From assembly GCA_013397795.1 (NCBI GenBank), contig VZTJ01004171.1, forward strand, positions 837,467 to 901,466: a stretch of 64,000 nt of DNA, given 5' to 3'. Below, in pieces: positions 52,201 to 64,000 of the stretch. Made by a program: the position numbers and the translations under genes. Source of the DNA: Orthonyx spaldingii (Eukaryota; Chordata; Aves; Passeriformes; Orthonychidae). The notes below the pieces were generated by a model that saw only the letters and a program-made list of their open reading frames with translations, searched no databases and had not been told where the DNA came from. How positions within the stretch are numbered: the first letter of the stretch is position 1; the number at the start of each line of letters is the position of its first letter.

Positions 52201-53699
52201 GAGAGAAGGAGCAGATGGGAACTGCTGAAAAAAGTAACACTACGAAGGGTTGGTGGAAGAAAAAGGTGAACGTCAGGAAAGAGAAATGAGGAAAGGACAG
52301 GAAGGAGGGCAGGCCAAGGGAGGTGGAGAATCCTGTCCTACAGCACTGCGGTCGTTTGATGTTCCACCATCACAGAATGCTTTCCAGTCTGCTTTTTAGG
52401 CAGATGTTTCAAAAGCATTCTGACACAGAGGTATATCCTCCTCACCTCGGTGGAGTAGGAATTGAAGAGGATTGGCAAGAAAATGGCTACTGCTGCAACA
52501 ACCTTGAAACCAGAGGTTTCTTCACAGAAAGATGTGAAGCACAAAGAACTACGAAGCAGGCTTCCTTCCTCACACCCGCTGGTGTCTCAGTCCTCACCAA
52601 AAGGCTTGGAAAGATCAGACAGTCCCTGCTCAGTTTTTCATTTGTCTGCAAATATTGCCAAAAAATACTTGAGTTTATTGTAGTTTCTGGGAAAATCTTA
52701 GAATATATTTCAGCATTGAAACCAAATAGATGTTAGACTGTTAAATCTTTGGTCATACCTGATCTGACCTAGACATTAATCAGGGAGGCTAAAGACTTTT
52801 ATATCACGTTAGCTTTTGAATATTAAATAATTCTGGAAATAAATTACATTTAGTGCAACAGTTGACAACAAAATTTCATTTTACTTTTCCTAAATTTAAA
52901 TATTTAAAATACCTTTTGAGTAATTTGAAAAGTGGAAAGAGTTCACTCTTTCTTTAGGTTGCTCATACTTGGCTTTGAATTCCTGCTTATTATGAGAATC
53001 CTAAAAGGCATGGATGTATCCAGTTCACATCCACTTAATTTGCAATCCAGCTGCTGTGAGCTGCTAACTAGCTTTTAAGTCAGGAAACTCTGGACTGTCA
53101 GTACCAATTATAGTTGAACAACTTAACAGTGCTTCTGTGTAATTTTCTTTATGTTTTCCTGAGGCTTTACGGATATAGTGCTCTTCTTAGAGACACAATT
53201 AATGAAGCAATGTTAGCTGTGATTTTGTGTTTCTTTCATTTATAGATATACATACATTTTTATATATTTGTATCTTATACGTGCATAGAATCCCACGATT
53301 TCTCTGAGATTTCTTATGTTATTCATTAAGTACAGTTAACAGAATGGCTTTAAAATGCTTTTCTGTATCTAGCTATTGCCTTTCCTACAAAGCCTAGTGA
53401 CACAATCAAAACTGTGGTGAAAAACTAAACTAAGAATCACTAACTATATCGTGGCAGCTATATGCGAAATCAGCATTAGGCAGCTTAACTGTTCCTTCCT
53501 GATTTCTGGTTAGATGTTACAACAGTGAAACAGGAATTCAAAGTCAAAATTCCTAGACCTACTGAGCAGTTATATCGACTTAGTGAATATCTGACTTAAC
53601 TCATTCTTTAAATGTGAGTTCCATAGTTAACTTCACATTTTGCTGGAGACAGCGCATTTTCCTGACTGTAAGAGAGCCACTAGGTGGGAGTATGTTATC
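49213..53699. other. Intergenic DNA between RBM46 and LRAT
   Basis: AT-rich DNA with no recognised gene. Open frames up to 137 codons (49135-49548, mostly in the CR1 flank; 52323-52736) have no domain I know. The stretch 50560-51100 is rich in homeodomain-like ATTA/TAAT words but carries no further evidence of function. Confidence 0.5.
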
Positions 53700-53931
53700 T
53701 TAAAAGGCGTTTCGTCAGCCACGGCAGTTCTCATTTTGAATGAACTCCGCTCGTCTCTTTTCCCGGCAGCCGGGAGATGCTGCAGCTCTCTTCACATCAT
53801 GTCGAGCTGGTGGTGATCGATTTGGGATTTTTCGACGCTTGTCTTCACACTGGACGCTGAGGAGACGCTGCCTGCCTCACTGCACCTCTGGCCCACGAGG
53901 ACGTGAGCTAGGGCAAGCAAAGGCAAAGACT
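53700..53931. other. GC-richer segment abutting a CR1
   Basis: About 230 bases with raised GC and CG content (cgtttcgtcagccacgg, cccggcagccgggag, ggacgctgaggagacgctg) between AT-rich DNA and the CR1 copy that starts at 53932. It might be an LTR or other repeat fragment or a small CpG-containing regulatory element. I cannot assign it. Confidence 0.4.
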
Positions 53932-54390
53932 TCATAGAATCATAGACTATGCTGAATTGGAAGGAACCCACAAGGATCATTGATTCCAACTCCTGGCCCT
54001 GCATAGGACACCCCAAGAATCACACTGTGTGCCTGAGAGCATTGTCCAGATGCTTCTTGAACTCTGTCAGGCTACTGCTGTGACCACTTCACTGGGGAGC
54101 CTGTTCCAGTGCCTAACCACCCTCTGTGGAAAGAATCTTTTCCTAATATCCAACCTAAACCTCCCTGAGACAACTTCAGGCCCTTCTCTTGGGTCTTGTC
54201 ACTGGCACCACAGAGAAGAGATCAGTGTCGCCCCTCCTCGTCCCCTCACAAGGAAGCTGTAGATCACAATGAGGCCTCCTCTCACTCTCTTCTCTAGGCC
54301 AAACTAATTGACTTCAGCTGCTCCTCATATGACTTCCCTTCCAGACCCTTCACCATCTTCCTGGCCCTTCTTGGGACACTCTCTAATAAT
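53932..54390 (-). mobile_element. CR1 LINE 3' end, minus orientation
   Basis: Starts with the reversed tail 'tcatagaatcatagac', then 'tgaattggaaggaaccca', 'aaggatcattgattccaac', 'gccctgcataggacacccc', 'agcctgttccagtgcc', and 'ttttcctaatatccaacc'. It runs to 'ttgggacactctctaataa'. This is a longer, clear CR1 3' fragment in minus orientation with no reverse transcriptase coding left. Confidence 0.93.
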
Positions 54391-57300
54391 AGTACAGGTG
54401 TCACCATTCAAAAAGTCTGTCTCTTATCCAAACAAGGAACACAAGCTAATTACGTAGAAAGCCCCTTGGACTCAGGTTAAAAGAGATTCAGAGCATCACC
54501 TTGCTAACATAAAAGCTAATAATAATAATAATAATTTTTAAAAGTCTTGTTAAAATATATTAAAAGCCAGGCATTTGCCAGAGAGGGAACTGGCAGGTGA
54601 TATAGAAAGGGACTTTTGAGGAATTAGGCTACAGGGGGGAAAAAGTAGCAATATTCAACACAAAAGTGATAAAGCAGTTTTCAAAGTAAGCTAGTTCTTT
54701 TTTTTAAAGGAAAAGTCTCACATTAGTCCTAAACTGAGGATACAATGAAAGGCACAGATGAGTAAATTCCACGTAACAACTGAAGGATGTGTGTGTTCAA
54801 CTCTAAAGATCCAGGATGATACTGTTGGACTAAGAAGTGTAATGTGTAGTAAATTTTGGAGGGCAGCCATGGTACTAGAAAGATGGTGCCAAATGAGCTG
54901 TTTCCCAAAGTACAAGTTTGTGAAAACAGCAAAAACTCTGATTTTTACATCAGGAATATCTGCGCTGTAAGACTGTAAGTGGAAAAAAAGTAATGCAAAT
55001 GATTATCCATTGTTCCCTGTAGTACAAGAAGGGGAGGGATAGCTAATGTAAGGAAAACAAATTTTTAAGAAGTGCTTTTTCTTATGTCGTAATTAATCTT
55101 GCATAGAGCCTTTCAAAGGTCAGGCTGATAAACTAAAAATGGAGTAAGACAAGTTCACACAGAGTAAGTGTATTAAATGTGATGAAATGAACGCAAGTTT
55201 TAAAGCTGGAAGTTTGAGAATTGTAAACTTTTGAGAACATATCAAGAATCCATCTGTACCTGTACCCTGTTCCCAAGTGCTCACTGTTGCTCATTGGTGG
55301 AGAACGATACTTTGCTAAACTGACTTCCACATATTGCCAAGGTCATTCCCTGTTTCCTCTGATGGTAAAAATTTGGCCCTCATCTATAAGCTCGAGGTGC
55401 TCAAAGGTAGTAAGTTGTTGCAGCTCTGGATTGAGAGTCCAGTTTTCCTAAATAATAATGGGCGTAGCTTTGTTCACAGAAAAAAATCTCAGAAGCCAGC
55501 TGAAGGGTGCATTGCCTAGACCAATAAAAAACTTGGTAGAAACAATGGTGGCAGTGCAAAACCATCTGTAGACAGCTGCCTGAAAAGATTTGAAAAACTA
55601 CAAGGAAAAAAAAAGCTGCAGAGTTTTTGACCTGTAGGATTCTTTGAATCATAATTCTGTGTAAAGTTCATTATTACTCGGGGCTCATTTCTAAACACCC
55701 TTATTAAATTTTCACAGGTACAAGATTTTGGAGAGGTCAGGGCATTGGTGGCCATATTTCATATTTAATTTTGCTCTGTATGAAGACAGTAACAAAGCTC
55801 CTGTTGGTTTTAGCTGGATGAAACATAACCCAGTGATGCTGTTGTAATAAAGAAGCCTGGGATACTACTTAATTTTAGATCTAATGGAGTAACTTTTAGC
55901 TGTGCAGTCCTAATTAAGCAACTTTTTTTTTAAGGAACTTTTCTTATGATTTTTTTTTTAATTAGGGTCAAAAGTTTTTTGTATAAATAGATATTTTGCT
56001 CACACCTCATGTTCCGGTCCTGCTGAGTTATGCACTGAGCTCACAATTAATGTCACAAATCCACTTTCCCATAAGAACAGACGGTTGTTGCGAGCACAAA
56101 TTTGTATTTAATTGCAGGATTTAGTACTGTCTGTTAGAGAGCTTTTAATGCAAACATTCCCCAAAATGAAAAATGCAGACTGAAAAATTACTGAGGGAAA
56201 GTAACTTCTATAACTGGTTTGGGTGGATATTTTCAGCTTGCTAGTAAAAATCTCTTTGCAAGTCATAAAAACCTCATTATAATTTTGAAACACATTTCAT
56301 GACTATGCATCAGCTCTACTGCCTGTGCAGTTCTCAATGCTTTAACAGTATTAGTTACTGGAATTGCTCAAAGACATCAGAAATAGAAACGCTCTGTTCC
56401 TTGCTGGAATTTCAGTTCATCAGCCAAGCAGAATTACTGCTTTCTCCAGGCAAGCTTTTGAAAAGACATTATTCCCAGCCTACACCCTGTCTGTCAATAC
56501 ATGATGAAATTGTCATTCTGAAATAATTACTTGTACAGTGGAGTGGTTCTTTCTAGCATATAGTGTGACCAAACCTACTTGCTGCTGGAAACTGGGAATA
56601 GTAACTAAAAGAATACAAACAGCTTTCTTTACCGTGAAATCATCTGTGATAAATGGCTGATGGATTGGATGAAGAAATGTTATTTTTACGTATTTGTTGA
56701 CGCCATGTCCTAGTTTATTACACATTTGGATTTCCAGAGGAGCTGAGGTTTGTCTACATCCCAGGGTTGATGAAAAGCTGAGGAATGGGATGTGGTAACA
56801 TGACTGTGGATATCACAGTCTACACCTTCATGTATACTTCAGGGCATTACAACCTTACACACTTGACAGTCTGAGATGATTTGCGGCCCTAAGTGAGACC
56901 TTCAGGCTCCTCTTACAAAGTTTAGGAAGAATGAGATACTTTGGAAGGGACTCCTGAGATACTGTCAGAGTTGCAATCTGTGTAAAGTCACCCATGAATA
57001 ACATGAGGCTTGGGATGGAATTTAAAGTCTGGAGTGTATATACATGATTCAGATCTCTTGCTTCAGGTGAGCAGGTATGACTGCAATACAGGACACGGTC
57101 ATGAAACACTGTCTGTTCGGGCTCCAAAAGAAGCAGAGCTGGGAAAGATCGTGCTGAACCAAACAGCCACCTCCCCCTAGGGCTAAATGCACTGCTCCAT
57201 TTTTCACAGCCATGCTCTTTCTGGTTCTGGAGGTAACCAAGTCACCCTTGGCTCCAGGCTACTTACACAGTGCATTATCACGTCATTTAGAAACTAAATG

Positions 57301-59881
57301 AAGGGGTTGAAACCAGGTGCCTTCCTTCTCCTGAATATTCACTTGGAGCTACCTACAATCCTGTCTGCAAACATAAATAGCAAAAGTTACTCTGTTTAAT
57401 ATTTCCCGCAGGAGTGCTGGAAACTCATTATCTTCACATCCACATTTATTCACTTGATTAGAACCAATTACTAACTTTTTACCTACTGTGTAGGAGTAGC
57501 AGACCCACCCCTCCCTCTGTTTATGTGAAGTACTAAATGGAAACGTGCAGTTACTTTCTGCAAAACTGTAAGGAACATAGGTGCAAAGCTGAGTTGGGTC
57601 TCAGACTATGCACAAACAGAAGATAAGGTAGCTTGGCAAGTTTAGCAGAGCATAACCCTTCATTTGAATGTATTCTTAGTTATATATTATAGTATGCCTT
57701 CTTAGCCTCACAGAACTCTGGTTTCACAGGCAGAGAAGATGCCTTCTGGGGAGGAACCATGCATTTTATTTATTGGGTGTCCAATGCAAGAAACCTACAA
57801 CCTTATGCAAATATTAACCAAGTCTTGGAGGTAGACAGAAATCAGAGAGATGATTGTTGTCCTGGTTATACAAATGGGAAAGAGTTAAAAAGGAGACACT
57901 GTAGCCAACAGACTGGGAAGTACAGCAGGTTATCTGCTTTAGCTAAAAGCATTTGTTATAATGAAAGCAACAGTGCAGTAAAGAAGCAGACCTCTGATCA
58001 AACCTAATAGTCTCTCCTTTTATGAACTACTTCAATTTGTGTTGTGTCAAAGTCAGAAATGTCCCAATCTTAGCAGTTTCTGACTACATCTAGGGATCCA
58101 TTTCCCATTCTGAATGTCACTGGGGCCCGTAGACCATGAGAAGTGACACCCTGCTTTGGAGATCCCAGAGCCTGTTCCAACACAGAATGGACAGAGAGCC
58201 ATTTTGCCCTCCTAACTCAAAGTCACAGGTGTTGCCTGACTTGATTTAAAAAAAAAAAACAACCAATAATCCCTGTCCTAACCATGAGACTAAAAACAGA
58301 AAAGGTGAAGGGTAGCCACCTCACAGCCATATCCAAAGTCTCGTTAAATTCTGCAGGATGGACTGAGAAGGTCCTAGAATCAGGTCTCCCAAATCCCCAG
58401 AAATGCTTTACCCATCACATTTTTTCACTCTTTATAAATTGGTATTGCTGTTTCCATTCAAAGTGCTGCTCAGTCAGGAAGGGGCTCAAGGTTTTGAGTA
58501 ACAAAAGGGGATGTCTACCTTAAAATTCTGGCCAGGGCAATCAGCTAAACATGATTGCAAAATACGTTTGCACATTTGTACATGGCCATCCATGTTTGCA
58601 TGGATGCTGTTTGCATGATTCCAGCTGCAGCACCTGGCAACTGGTGCTCTCTTGCAGCATGCCTTGGGTCAAGGGTCAAGGCAGGCCAGGCCTTTCTACT
58701 AAGAGCCAAAGAGGTGAAGCAGTGAGGTAGTTCAGCCACGCACACGAGTCACAGTGTACCATCACATAGTCAGAAGATGGACCACCACCCATTTTACTAG
58801 GTTAGATTACAGCCTGTGGCATTGATGGCATACTTCTCAATTTAAGGGAAGGGCAGTTAACCCTTTTCATCTCTGTGCTACCATGATACCCCATTGCAAG
58901 CCTCCTAAACTCCAGCTGGGGAGAGGAAGGCAGACACAACACTGTGCCCCGCATACCCAGCTAAGTAGCATCTGAGTCTTCAAGCACACACTTCTGCATT
59001 CACTGACTGGTCCTTCATCACACTTAATATCCCCTGCCCTTGCAAGTAAAATAAACCTACATTATCTGCCTGTCACACTCCCATAGCTTTGTTCAGACCA
59101 AGCACCAATTTGTAGGTGTTGTGATGTAGTTGCAGGGCACTGTGCAGCTGATTTGCTCCAAAGCACACTATCACAGACTGTTTTGCAGTTCACAGATACA
59201 CAATACAGAAGAGGCAACTTCTGAAACAAAGCCATACAACTAAACAAAGTTCTTTTATAAACAGGGAAAACATTAAAAGGCTACAGAAGGTCTTAGAGAA
59301 AGTTTTCTACCCTGTGAGACACAGAAACAGTAAATCCAAATCCCCGGTTTTGTGACAGACAGAACTGTGGTACTGCAATCAGTGTAATTCTGACTTAAGC
59401 CTCCTAAAGATCTCTCCCCACTTGCCCCCCTTCTCCCACAGTCTCTGAGCACTCAGGACCATATCCTAAATGTTCTCTTGACTTCAGAAGTGCAGCTACA
59501 TCACAAAACACAGCAGGGTAATTTTTTTAAAGAAATTATGCCAAAAAGAGCCTTCAAATACTTTTAGTGTTCCTTTCCTACAGCAGAGGAGATTGTTTAT
59601 TCTACCAGCACAACGCTCTGAAAGATTTTTGTAAGGCTGACAAGAGACTGGAATGCACTACAGCAAAGAGCCTCAAAACTACTAAGCTTTTCTATCTTCA
59701 CATCAGAAAGCTCATCCATGACAGTTAAGTACTCAGATTAATCAGGTCCAAAGCTATTACAAAGCATAATGAGGAAATGGCTCTGAGTCACCGTTGAACT
59801 TTTTTTAATTTCAGTGGATAAAGGAGATGCTAACTATTGACTGTCTAACACGGTTCTGTATCATCCAGTGGTGTGTGATGC
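54391..59881. other. Intergenic DNA between RBM46 and LRAT
   Basis: AT-rich DNA with an (AAT)n microsatellite at 54517-54535. No recognised gene, RNA or well-preserved mobile element. Open frames are short and show no domains. Confidence 0.5.
54517..54535. repeat. (AAT)n microsatellite
   Basis: Six to seven AAT units in a row. Confidence 0.95.
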
Positions 59882-62800
59882 TTTATTTAATGTGAGAACA
59901 TGCAATAAATAATACAGCACAGTATCATTTCACAGTTCTAATGTTTCTTGTTGCAGCAGTTTGCATTCTAAAACTTGTCTGGATGATGTCAAATCACACA
60001 CAAGTTTAATTCCCTCTTCCTCACCCCCTCAGACTTTAACAAGTATTGCTATGATTTTGTTTTCATTAAAAGCCTCAACGGTATTTATACGTAACATTCC
60101 CCTTCAGCACAGGAGGATGCAAAGTGAAATCAAGCAGCAGATGACTGTTCACCCCAAAATGAGTAATCATTTATGTTCCAAGCTAAAATAAATACAAAAA
60201 GAAAACCAGAAAGCACACTGTTCTAATGTCTTCGTTTAGTTACTTACCTTTTTTTTTCATTTCTTTTACACAAGAGTTTTCTAAAAACATTTTGAGCCTT
60301 ACTCATTTTATTTGTGTTTTCCTTGGAAAGCCTGAAGTGAAACATCTATCCTTTAAACTTGATGTCTTCACTGCTTGCCTTTTCCAGTGGCACAGGAATG
60401 ATGGTTATAGTCCTTCATTACGTATTCTGGTTTAACCACACAGCTTCTCAAAACAGCCCCCACTAAAATGAGCTGTGGCTCTGGATTTACACTCCCAATC
60501 ACCATCACTTACAGTTACCGATGAACAATTTCACTTCTAAGCACACACATTTCCCCAACAGCTGAACTGCTCCACAGTTTTCTGTGTTTTTCTTATTATA
60601 CCTAGCTCCTTCATTTCAATGGCATCACAGTTGAGCTCAAGTCTGAAATGCAATGCTCCAGCTAGTGCTTATTTTTACTCAAGTAATTATAGAAAAAAAG
60701 TTGACACTGACATTTACCAAAATATTTCAGAGCACAAACACCACCCGCTGAGCTGAACATGAAAATTCATGCCTGCTAGTCTTGTTTTTCTCCTCAGAGT
60801 ATGACTGATTTGACTCATGCCTGACTTTAACAGAATTTCCAGATCTTTGCTAGAATTATAGTTGGTAGGAAAAATGCCTAAACATGCAGCTGAATTTCTG
60901 TTCCTATGCCCACGTTATTACTTGTCTTTGATGAAAGGATACAGCAAGACATTCTAGACCATTTCATAGCATTTCATAAGTTTAAAAATTTATATGCTGA
61001 AGGAAAGTTCTCTACTAATGCATTTCAAAGCCTGCAAGGAACTGCTTTCATTTCTTTCGTGGACACCTATAAAAATCCCAGTTTAGTCAATCTGGATGCT
61101 TTTTGCTCAACAGCGTTAGCAGCAGAGGAGCACTGGTCCTTTGATACTGAAGCTAAAGCAGGAACATTTCTCTGCCTTCCCACAGTCCCACTTGTGATTT
61201 GGTTACTGGTCATGACCCCGTTGTTTAGTGTGTATGTGAATCGTAAGAATTACTGGAATTCTTATAAATCCCAATTAAATAAAGGGTAGAAGAAAAGCCC
61301 ACCTGTAATCAGACACCATGTAACTGCATGTTAGTGGCCTGTTCAGTGCCCTACTGGGATATCTTAGCGTAATGCTACAGCATTATACTCAATTTTAAGA
61401 GGCCAGTAGACATTTTTAAATGAATAAAATCTATTTATATAATTACAGTAAATGCTACAACTCATGCCTTATTCACAGCAAGTAAGTAAAAAACCACACT
61501 GGAGTTTATGTAAATATTACTAATGCATACACTATGACAAAGTAACTCATGTTAATTAAAAAATACCTTAATTTCAAAAGTTTACCAGAAACAGTTACAC
61601 TGAGCATTGCAATCTTTCAAAGCAGAACAGAAGTTGTTTACAAGGATCCAGCAGTAATTGATATCCAGCTGCTTGGAGCTGGGCTGCCGATTGAACATGT
61701 AGTGAAAGCTGGGCTGAAATCCCCTCTTATTTGATGGCAGCAGGAGTCATGCTGCTCTTTCCTATGAGCTGGAATTTCACCCCAGTCTTTACATTCTTTG
61801 TCGGTTATGGTGCAGCAGCCAAAAGATGATGATTAGAGAGCAGCCAAGTAGGCTCACAGTTCTAAAAATCCAATCTTCAAGCATCTGTAAGGTCTAGGGG
61901 AAGGAGAAGGGGGTTTATAGCACAGTTAAAAGGAGTCTCTCTAAAAATGGGCAAGTGGCCGTTTCAGTAACAGAGCTGATGACAGGACACTGTACACCAC
62001 TAACAGAAGTAAATCTGAGGCTGAGTCCTTGGTGAAGACACCGTCATATTGGCCTTTGACTAGAAAGGAAGGCAAGCACAGCATGTGAACAAGCAAGCAC
62101 GTGTATGCACACAAGGCATTCCAGGAGCTGAACAATTTCTCTGCATACATAAAAGACCTTGCTAAGAAAAAAATAGCAAAGGTTTTTAGCATTTAAACAA
62201 TTGCCTACATGAACTTGATTTCAAATCCAACTTCACACATTCTGGATAAACTGAAAGGCCTCAGCATTGAAGAGAAAACATTTCTAGCACCAGCTACTGT
62301 CTTGAAAGTGAATACTTACAAGAGATGAGTATAGGAAGACATGTTGTCTTTCACTGAGAAAGTGTGTTAAGGCAATATCCAAAATTACAATTTAGCCACC
62401 ACAGAAACTGCTCCAATGATCCCCGATACTTTGTGGCACCTACACAGGTTCCACTGATGAGGAACATTAAGAACTAAATTGGTGTCTGTCCTCCTCCTCC
62501 CTGCCATGTGCCCTAGAATGCTGGAAATGTCCAACATCTGTACATCACTAGTTGACATACCATAAGCTAATTTCTTCCTATAGCTCCTAAATCCCTCTGT
62601 AGCCATTTATATTAGCCATACTAGCCACTATCACTGGTAAGGAAATTGGTGAAGAACTGCCATCTTTCCTTATCACTAACCCAATTAAAAAGTTGTTTAA
62701 TACGGTAACAAGTGTTTACAGAATTAATACAAATGACAGATTTCTGAACATTTCGCAGAAGGGAAACAACTTTAACCCGTCTGGCCAGATGTGCTTCTGT

Positions 62801-63332
62801 AGCACCCAGCCCAGGGTTAGTTTTTCTTCTTAGCTCAGAAAAGAGTCAGTTTACTTGCATTTCCACCAAGGAGTATTTTAGGAATGAAGACAGTAATTTC
62901 TGAATACACACTATATCTATGAAAGAAAGAGAGGTAAGCAGTTTGTTCTCCACTGCCATCACCTTGTGGAACTCCATCATCCTTATTTATTAACAGTTAT
63001 GGCACCTGGGTATGCAGCTAAGAAACTGAAGAAAATGAAGGATGCTATCAGAATCATTTTTGGCTAAAGACAAGGAGCAGAACTGCATCGCAACCCTACT
63101 TTTTTCATGATTTAAAGGTGTGTTGAAATATACCAAGATTTTCAGGAAATCTGTTATTTGGCTTACACAGTAAGCTATGCTTTGTGCACTGTGTTCTAGA
63201 AAAAGTTGTATTTTAAAATGGTGCACAAAGTTTAGAAACTTTACATGATGCCAGTGAGTAATCTGTGTTTTCATAAATACAGTAGTATACATCCTATATA
63301 CAGACGCTGGATTTAAGCCTCCAGGAAGGCTG
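59882..63332 (-). other. LRAT: Possible LRAT 3' UTR
   Basis: Sequence downstream of the LRAT stop on its sense strand. AATAAA signals on the minus strand occur at 62986-62991 (about 340 nt after the stop) and at 59882-59887 (about 3.4 kb after). LRAT transcripts in mammals have a long 3' UTR, so the distal site is possible, but the end cannot be fixed from sequence. A 127-codon plus-strand frame at 60906-61289 lies within it and looks like chance. Confidence 0.4.
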
Positions 63333-63485
63333 TTAGCCAGCCATCCACAGAAAGAAGGGAATGAAGATGGTCGGGAGCGTGGTGGAGGGTGCCAAACCTA
63401 GGCAGACTATTGACGCTAGTCCCACAAGCACTGATGCGAGCACGCTCCTCTGGTCCCGAATAATCATCTTCACAGTCTCACAGAA
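63333..63485 (-). CDS. LRAT: LRAT last coding exon: membrane anchor
   Basis: The acceptor is a T-rich tract ending TTCAG before 63485; the stop TAA is at 63335-63333. The exon encodes 50 residues, exactly the human length: FCETVKMIIRDQRSVLAS, then a hydrophobic segment (VLVGLASIVCLGLAPS) and the ending FIPFFLWMAG. The hydrophobic C-terminus anchors LRAT in the ER membrane, with the tail in the lumen according to work on the mammalian enzyme. No damage is seen. Confidence 0.96.
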   Translation of the reverse strand, partial: FCETVKMIIRDQRSVLASVLVGLASIVCLGLAPSTTLPTIFIPFFLWMAG

Positions 63486-64000
63486 CTGAAAAAAAAAAAA
63501 AAAAGTGCAAAAGATGAGATTTAAAGAGGAAAGCTTTTGGTTGCAGAGCTGGCGATGCCCACTCTCGGGACAGAGAAGCGGCTGCTGTCCCAGCTCTCAC
63601 ACGGACTCCCCGGAGAGCGCGGAAGAGGGAAGAGCCGGGCTGGCACCGCATCACCCCCCGCATCAGCCCCGGTACTGCCCGTGGCTCCGGCTGGAACCTG
63701 TAGCTTCAGAGCATTTTAGCAGCGTATTAATTGTTATACTAAGTCAGCTTCGCTTTCCTCGCCGCTCGAAGTCCGCTGAGGCCGGGCTCGCCGCTGTCCC
63801 GAGCAGCTCCGCGCCGGCGGCACTGCCCGCTGCGGGCAGAGCAGCGNAAGGGCAGCGCCGGCGCGGGCCGGGCCGTACCTTGTCGGTCTGGAAGCTGACC
63901 GGGGCTCCGTATCGGCAGTAGGTGACGAAGTGCTCGCAGTTGTTCCAGAGCAGGCTGTAGGCCGTGGTGCCCACCAGCTTCTCCGCCCGGCGGGGCGCCG
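63333..64000 (-). CDS. LRAT: LRAT, lecithin retinol acyltransferase (3' part, gene continues beyond window)
   Basis: LRAT moves an acyl chain from the sn-1 position of phosphatidylcholine to all-trans-retinol, making retinyl esters at the ER membrane for vitamin A storage and the visual cycle. Two coding exons are present, 64000-63879 (open at the window edge) and 63485-63333, about 90 residues of a protein that is 230 long in human. They include the NlpC/P60-family catalytic motif NNCEHF, with the nucleophile Cys codon at 63936-63938 (Cys161 in human), and the C-terminal membrane anchor. The start, the catalytic His and the N-terminal segment lie outside the window. Neighbouring RBM46 on the same strand matches mammalian gene order. 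Confidence 0.96.
63486..63878 (-). other. LRAT: LRAT intron
   Basis: A short 393-base GT-AG intron (donor GACAAG|GTACGG, acceptor T-rich then CAG). GC-rich on the 5' side, with one N at 63847. Confidence 0.93.
63879..64000 (-). CDS. LRAT: LRAT catalytic exon (partial, runs off the window)
   Basis: Reading from the window edge the frame gives APRRAEKLVGTTAYSLLWNN and then CEHFVTYCRYGAPVSFQTDK, followed by the donor GTACGG. In human LRAT the same stretch contains [22 protein letters not shown], with the catalytic Cys. The match leaves no doubt about identity. The exon is GC-rich compared with the last exon. Confidence 0.97.

Noticed and set aside
52323..52736. A 137-codon plus-strand open frame.
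   Set aside because: No domain or partner exon. A heavily overlapping frame on the opposite strand is equally open, as expected by chance.
60906..61289. A 127-codon plus-strand open frame between RBM46 and LRAT.
   Set aside because: No known domain, no splice or promoter context, and it lies antisense to the probable LRAT 3' UTR. Its length is not surprising in a 64 kb window.

Overview
This is vertebrate, almost certainly avian, nuclear DNA. The genes are split by GT-AG introns, there are several truncated CR1 LINEs of the kind found in birds (both orientations, with the usual ATTCTATGA-type tail), and there are scattered solo LTR-like segments. Some of those LTRs resemble ones I associate with songbird genomes, so a passerine is likely but not proven. 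Two single N bases (10713 and 63847) show it comes from a draft-type assembly.

Two genes can be supported, both on the minus strand and head to tail. At the right edge, 63333-64000 holds the last two coding exons of LRAT (lecithin retinol acyltransferase); its 5' part lies beyond the window. At 39578-46094 lie three coding exons of RBM46, a germ-cell RNA-binding protein with three RRMs and a DND1-type dsRNA-binding fold. A CpG island at about 48.0-48.74 kb is the probable RBM46 promoter. LRAT followed by RBM46 on one strand matches the order known from human chromosome 4q. The roughly 39 kb left of RBM46 looks like the start of the gene-poor interval that in mammals separates RBM46 from NPY2R.

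The most interesting observation concerns the 3' end of RBM46. The third coding exon ends at a good splice donor exactly where the mammalian protein continues into a last exon of about 66 residues. About 6.7 kb downstream, on the correct strand at 32736-32906, I can read a clear but broken remnant of that exon. It keeps patches such as RPYxYPG, LAxGSHV and SNQAxFF but carries in-frame stops and a frameshift. This bird seems to have lost the usual RBM46 C-terminus. The protein could end by reading 17 codons into the intron (stop at 39525-39527), or on an exon I did not find; either way the three RRMs and the dsRBD-like domain stay intact.

Layout: 1-32 kb, gene-poor with CR1 copies (4.9-5.4, 20.8-21.2, 26.7 kb) and LTR pieces (8.3-8.8, 10.4-10.7 kb); 32.7-32.9 kb, the RBM46 terminal-exon relic; 34.0-34.4 kb, an LTR inside the ancestral last intron; 39.5-46.1 kb, RBM46 coding exons; 48.0-48.7 kb, CpG island; 48.9-59.9 kb, intergenic with two CR1 copies; about 59.9-63.3 kb, possible LRAT 3' UTR; 63.3-64.0 kb, LRAT. 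No tRNA, rRNA or CRISPR was seen. Most open reading frames elsewhere look like chance.
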